From assembly GCF_027924605.1 (NCBI RefSeq), contig NZ_AP027042.1, positions 1,031,524 to 1,095,523 on the forward strand: a DNA stretch of 64,000 nt, read 5' to 3'. The position numbers were made by a program, and so were the translations under genes. The notes beneath the pieces were generated by a model, which searched no databases, was not told the DNA's origin, and saw only the letters and a program-made list of their open reading frames with translations. Below are positions 62,020-64,000 of this stretch, in pieces; the stretch's first letter is position 1, and every line of letters begins with the position of its first letter. Origin of the DNA: Dyella sp. GSA-30 (lineage in GTDB: Bacteria > Pseudomonadota > Gammaproteobacteria > Xanthomonadales > Rhodanobacteraceae).

Positions 62020-64000
62020 ATGGCGAAAACCACGGTAAGCAGACGGATGCGCGCGCCCAATGTCCACTTGCGCGGTTTGCTGCCGTTGGCGGCAGGCACG
62101 CTGTTGATCCTGCTCGGCCTTTTCTGCGCCTGGCAGACCTGGCTGATCGCCGACGAGGACGGCGCCAAGGAGCGCCTGCATGCGGCGCAGAACGAGGCGG
62201 TACAGAGCCTGCAGGGCGAAATCGCGATCGAGCGCGGCAAGATCCAGCAAGCGCTGACCGGTATCGATCCGTCCGTCGAGCACGATTTGCTGATTTCGCA
62301 GCTGCATCAGGCATTGCCGCAGGCCACGCAGATCGAAATCTATTCCGGCAGCCTCGACGAAGTCGTGCACGCCGATTATCGCCAGTTCGGCTACGGCAAG
62401 GCCGCTCAGTTGCTGGCCGCGCAAACGGCCGACGGCCAGACCTTGATGCAGACCGTGTCCGACGGCGCCGCGCGTCAGCTCACCCTGGTGTTGCCGCTGG
62501 GAGCGCCGATCAAGCCGCGCGCATGGGTATGGCTGGCCTTTCCTTTCTCGGGGCTGCAACAGCGCTTCGAGTCCATTCGGGTGCCAGACGGCAGGCTGGA
62601 GCTTCATCAGGAAGATGACCGCATCGACCGCTCCTTATTGGCAAGCGGAGCGCGCAGCGGGGAACGCGAAGTGCTCGGCAAGCCCGTGCCTGGGAGTGCC
62701 TTCAGCGTGGTTGCCGCGGCACCGCAAGCTTATGTCGTCTTGCCGCGCTCGGCGCTGCTTTCCGGGTTGCTGGCGCTGTTGGGCATCGGTGGCGGTGGTT
62801 TCCTGCTGTGGTGGCGTAACCGCCCGGAACCGGAAATAGCGCCAGAAGAGCCAGAAGAGTTGCCTTTGCCCCCCGTGGTCGAAAACAAGCCCGAATCGCC
62901 CAGGCCGGCTGCTCGCCCCGCGCCCAAGGCGCCGCCTGCGCCGGCAGCGGTGGATCCGACGATTTTCCGCGCCTACGACGTGCGCGGCGTAGTCGGTAAA
63001 TCGTTGACCCGCGAAGTGGCGCGCCTGCTCGGTCAGTCGATCGGCACGGTGATGCGCGAGAAAGGCCTGCGTGAAATCGTGGTGGGCCGCGACGGTCGCC
63101 TGTCCGGCCCGGAACTGGCCGGTGCCCTGGCCGACGGCTTGCGTGAAGCGGGTATCGACGTGATCGATATCGGTGCCGTACCGACACCGGTGGTCTACTA
63201 CGCCGCTTACCGTTTCAATACCGGCAGCGGCGTGGCGGTGACCGGCAGCCACAATCCGCCGGACTACAACGGCTTCAAGATCGTGGTCGGCGGCGAGACG
63301 CTGTCCGAAGGCGCGATCCAGGATCTGTATCAGCGCATTGCCGGCAACCGGCTCGAGAGCGGCGGGCAGGGCGGCATCCGTCATATCGACGTGGTACCGG
63401 ACTATATCGAGCGCATTACGTCGGACGTCCAGGCCGAGCGTAACCTCAAGATCGTCGTCGACTGCGGCAACGGCATCCCCGGCGCGGTGGCGCCGCAGGT
63501 GCTCGAAGGCATCGGTTGCGACGTGATCCAGCTCTATTGCGACGTCGACGGCAGCTTCCCGAACCATCACCCGGACCCGTCCGATCCGCACAATCTGGAA
63601 GATCTGATTCTTGCGGTGAAACAGACCGGTGCCGATCTGGGCATTGCCTTCGACGGCGACGGCGATCGTCTGGGCGTGGTGACACGGGAAGGCGAGATCA
63701 TCTTCCCGGATCGCACGCTGATGTTGTTCGCGCGCGATGTGCTGTCGCGCCAGCCGGGTGCGACGGTCATCTATGACGTCAAGTGCACCGGCCATCTGCG
63801 CGGCCAGATTCTCGACGCCGGCGGCAGTCCGTTGATGTGGCGCACCGGGCACTCGCTGATCAAGGCCAAGATGCGCGAGACCCATGCGGAACTTGCCGGC
63901 GAGATGAGCGGCCATTTCTTCTTCAAGGAGCGCTGGTACGGTTTCGACGACGGTATCTATGCTGCCGCGCGTCTGCTGGAAATCCTTGCTGGCGACCTGG
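62020..64000 (+). CDS. algC: Phosphomannomutase/phosphoglucomutase with membrane-anchored N-terminus, cut by window edge
   Basis: Interconverts sugar 1- and 6-phosphates for exopolysaccharide and LPS sugars. 660 codons are visible and the frame is open at the right edge. Residues 1-285 are an extra domain: two membrane helices (about 20-42 and 247-265) flanking a periplasmic-type segment, then a Pro/Ala-rich linker. The mutase begins near 310 (IFRAYDVRGVVGK), with catalytic Ser in VTGSHNPPDYNGFK, metal loop FDGDGDR and EMSGHFFF. Long AlgC proteins of this type are known from xanthomonads. GGGGAGAGGC precedes ATG 62020. Confidence 0.93.
   Translation, partial: MAKTTVSRRMRAPNVHLRGLLPLAAGTLLILLGLFCAWQTWLIADEDGAKERLHAAQNEAVQSLQGEIAIERGKIQQALTGIDPSVEHDLLISQLHQALPQATQIEIYSGSLDEVVHADYRQFGYGKAAQLLAAQTADGQTLMQTVSDGAARQLTLVLPLGAPIKPRAWVWLAFPFSGLQQRFESIRVPDGRLELHQEDDRIDRSLLASGARSGEREVLGKPVPGSAFSVVAAAPQAYVVLPRSALLSGLLALLGIGGGGFLLWWRNRPEPEIAPEEPEELPLPPVVENKPESPRPAARPAPKAPPAPAAVDPTIFRAYDVRGVVGKSLTREVARLLGQSIGTVMREKGLREIVVGRDGRLSGPELAGALADGLREAGIDVIDIGAVPTPVVYYAAYRFNTGSGVAVTGSHNPPDYNGFKIVVGGETLSEGAIQDLYQRIAGNRLESGGQGGIRHIDVVPDYIERITSDVQAERNLKIVVDCGNGIPGAVAPQVLEGIGCDVIQLYCDVDGSFPNHHPDPSDPHNLEDLILAVKQTGADLGIAFDGDGDRLGVVTREGEIIFPDRTLMLFARDVLSRQPGATVIYDVKCTGHLRGQILDAGGSPLMWRTGHSLIKAKMRETHAELAGEMSGHFFFKERWYGFDDGIYAAARLLEILAGDL

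Overview
The window is GC-rich, gene-dense bacterial chromosome. It looks like a gammaproteobacterium of the Xanthomonadales, most likely the Rhodanobacteraceae side (Dyella, Rhodanobacter, Luteibacter). I base that on three things: argS abutting a SPOR gene, the radC / coaBC / dut / long membrane-anchored algC group, and GTAG-type REP doublets (GTAGGAGCGACTTCAGTCGC) like those of Stenotrophomonas and relatives. Genus is inference. I saw no rRNA, tRNA, CRISPR array, transposase or prophage.

Layout. 1-4.4 kb: thiM (cut by the left edge), uppP, then glnA behind a consensus sigma-54 promoter with two NtrC-like sites, and a GAF-GGDEF cyclase. 4.4-10 kb: small regulator/transporter units (LysR + MFS; three TetR genes, two with clear palindromic operators; a CPBP protease). 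10.2-17.5 kb: nadV and pgaABCD for poly-N-acetylglucosamine export, with a sigma-54-like promoter before pgaA and a pgaD that ends inside an interspersed repeat. 17.6-24 kb: MHYT and ACT/V4R-like genes, ntrBC with an NtrC-like site just before ntrB, an acetyltransferase, a conserved hypothetical and a FadI-like thiolase. 25-30 kb: a leftward ParA - SixA - YceI - phospholipase D operon and hypotheticals. 30-37 kb: divergent speE / speA, a 3-hydroxybutyrate dehydrogenase with a patatin lipase, and a beta-hydroxyacid dehydrogenase. 37-41.5 kb: SPOR and argS (leftward), a probable C-rich small RNA, and a MarR / SDR pair sharing operators. 41.7-44 kb: a low-complexity Ser/Gly-rich protein and an unknown convergent gene. 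44-50.4 kb: radC, LysR + two SDR genes, an M28 peptidase and coaBC.

50.5-61.4 kb is the most interesting part. It is an accessory block between coaBC and dut holding a XoxF-type (lanthanide-dependent by motif) methanol dehydrogenase, its XoxJ partner, a two-heme cytochrome c, glutathione-dependent formaldehyde oxidation genes (frmA, gfa), a TonB-dependent receptor, an AcoR-like sigma-54 activator and a SRPBCC gene. Both outer promoters (before xoxF and before the SRPBCC gene) are sigma-54-like, and each has the same CTGT-N6-ACAG inverted repeat upstream. This suggests one activator controls the whole block. dut and algC (cut by the right edge) resume the core genome.

A theme of the window is sigma-54: four promoter candidates (glnA, pgaA, xoxF, SRPBCC) and two enhancer-binding activators (NtrC and the AcoR-like protein). 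Five interspersed inverted-repeat pairs of three families lie in intergenic spaces, plus one further CGTCATCCCGG pair beside the methanol block. All functional calls come from reading the translated sequence; no database search was run.
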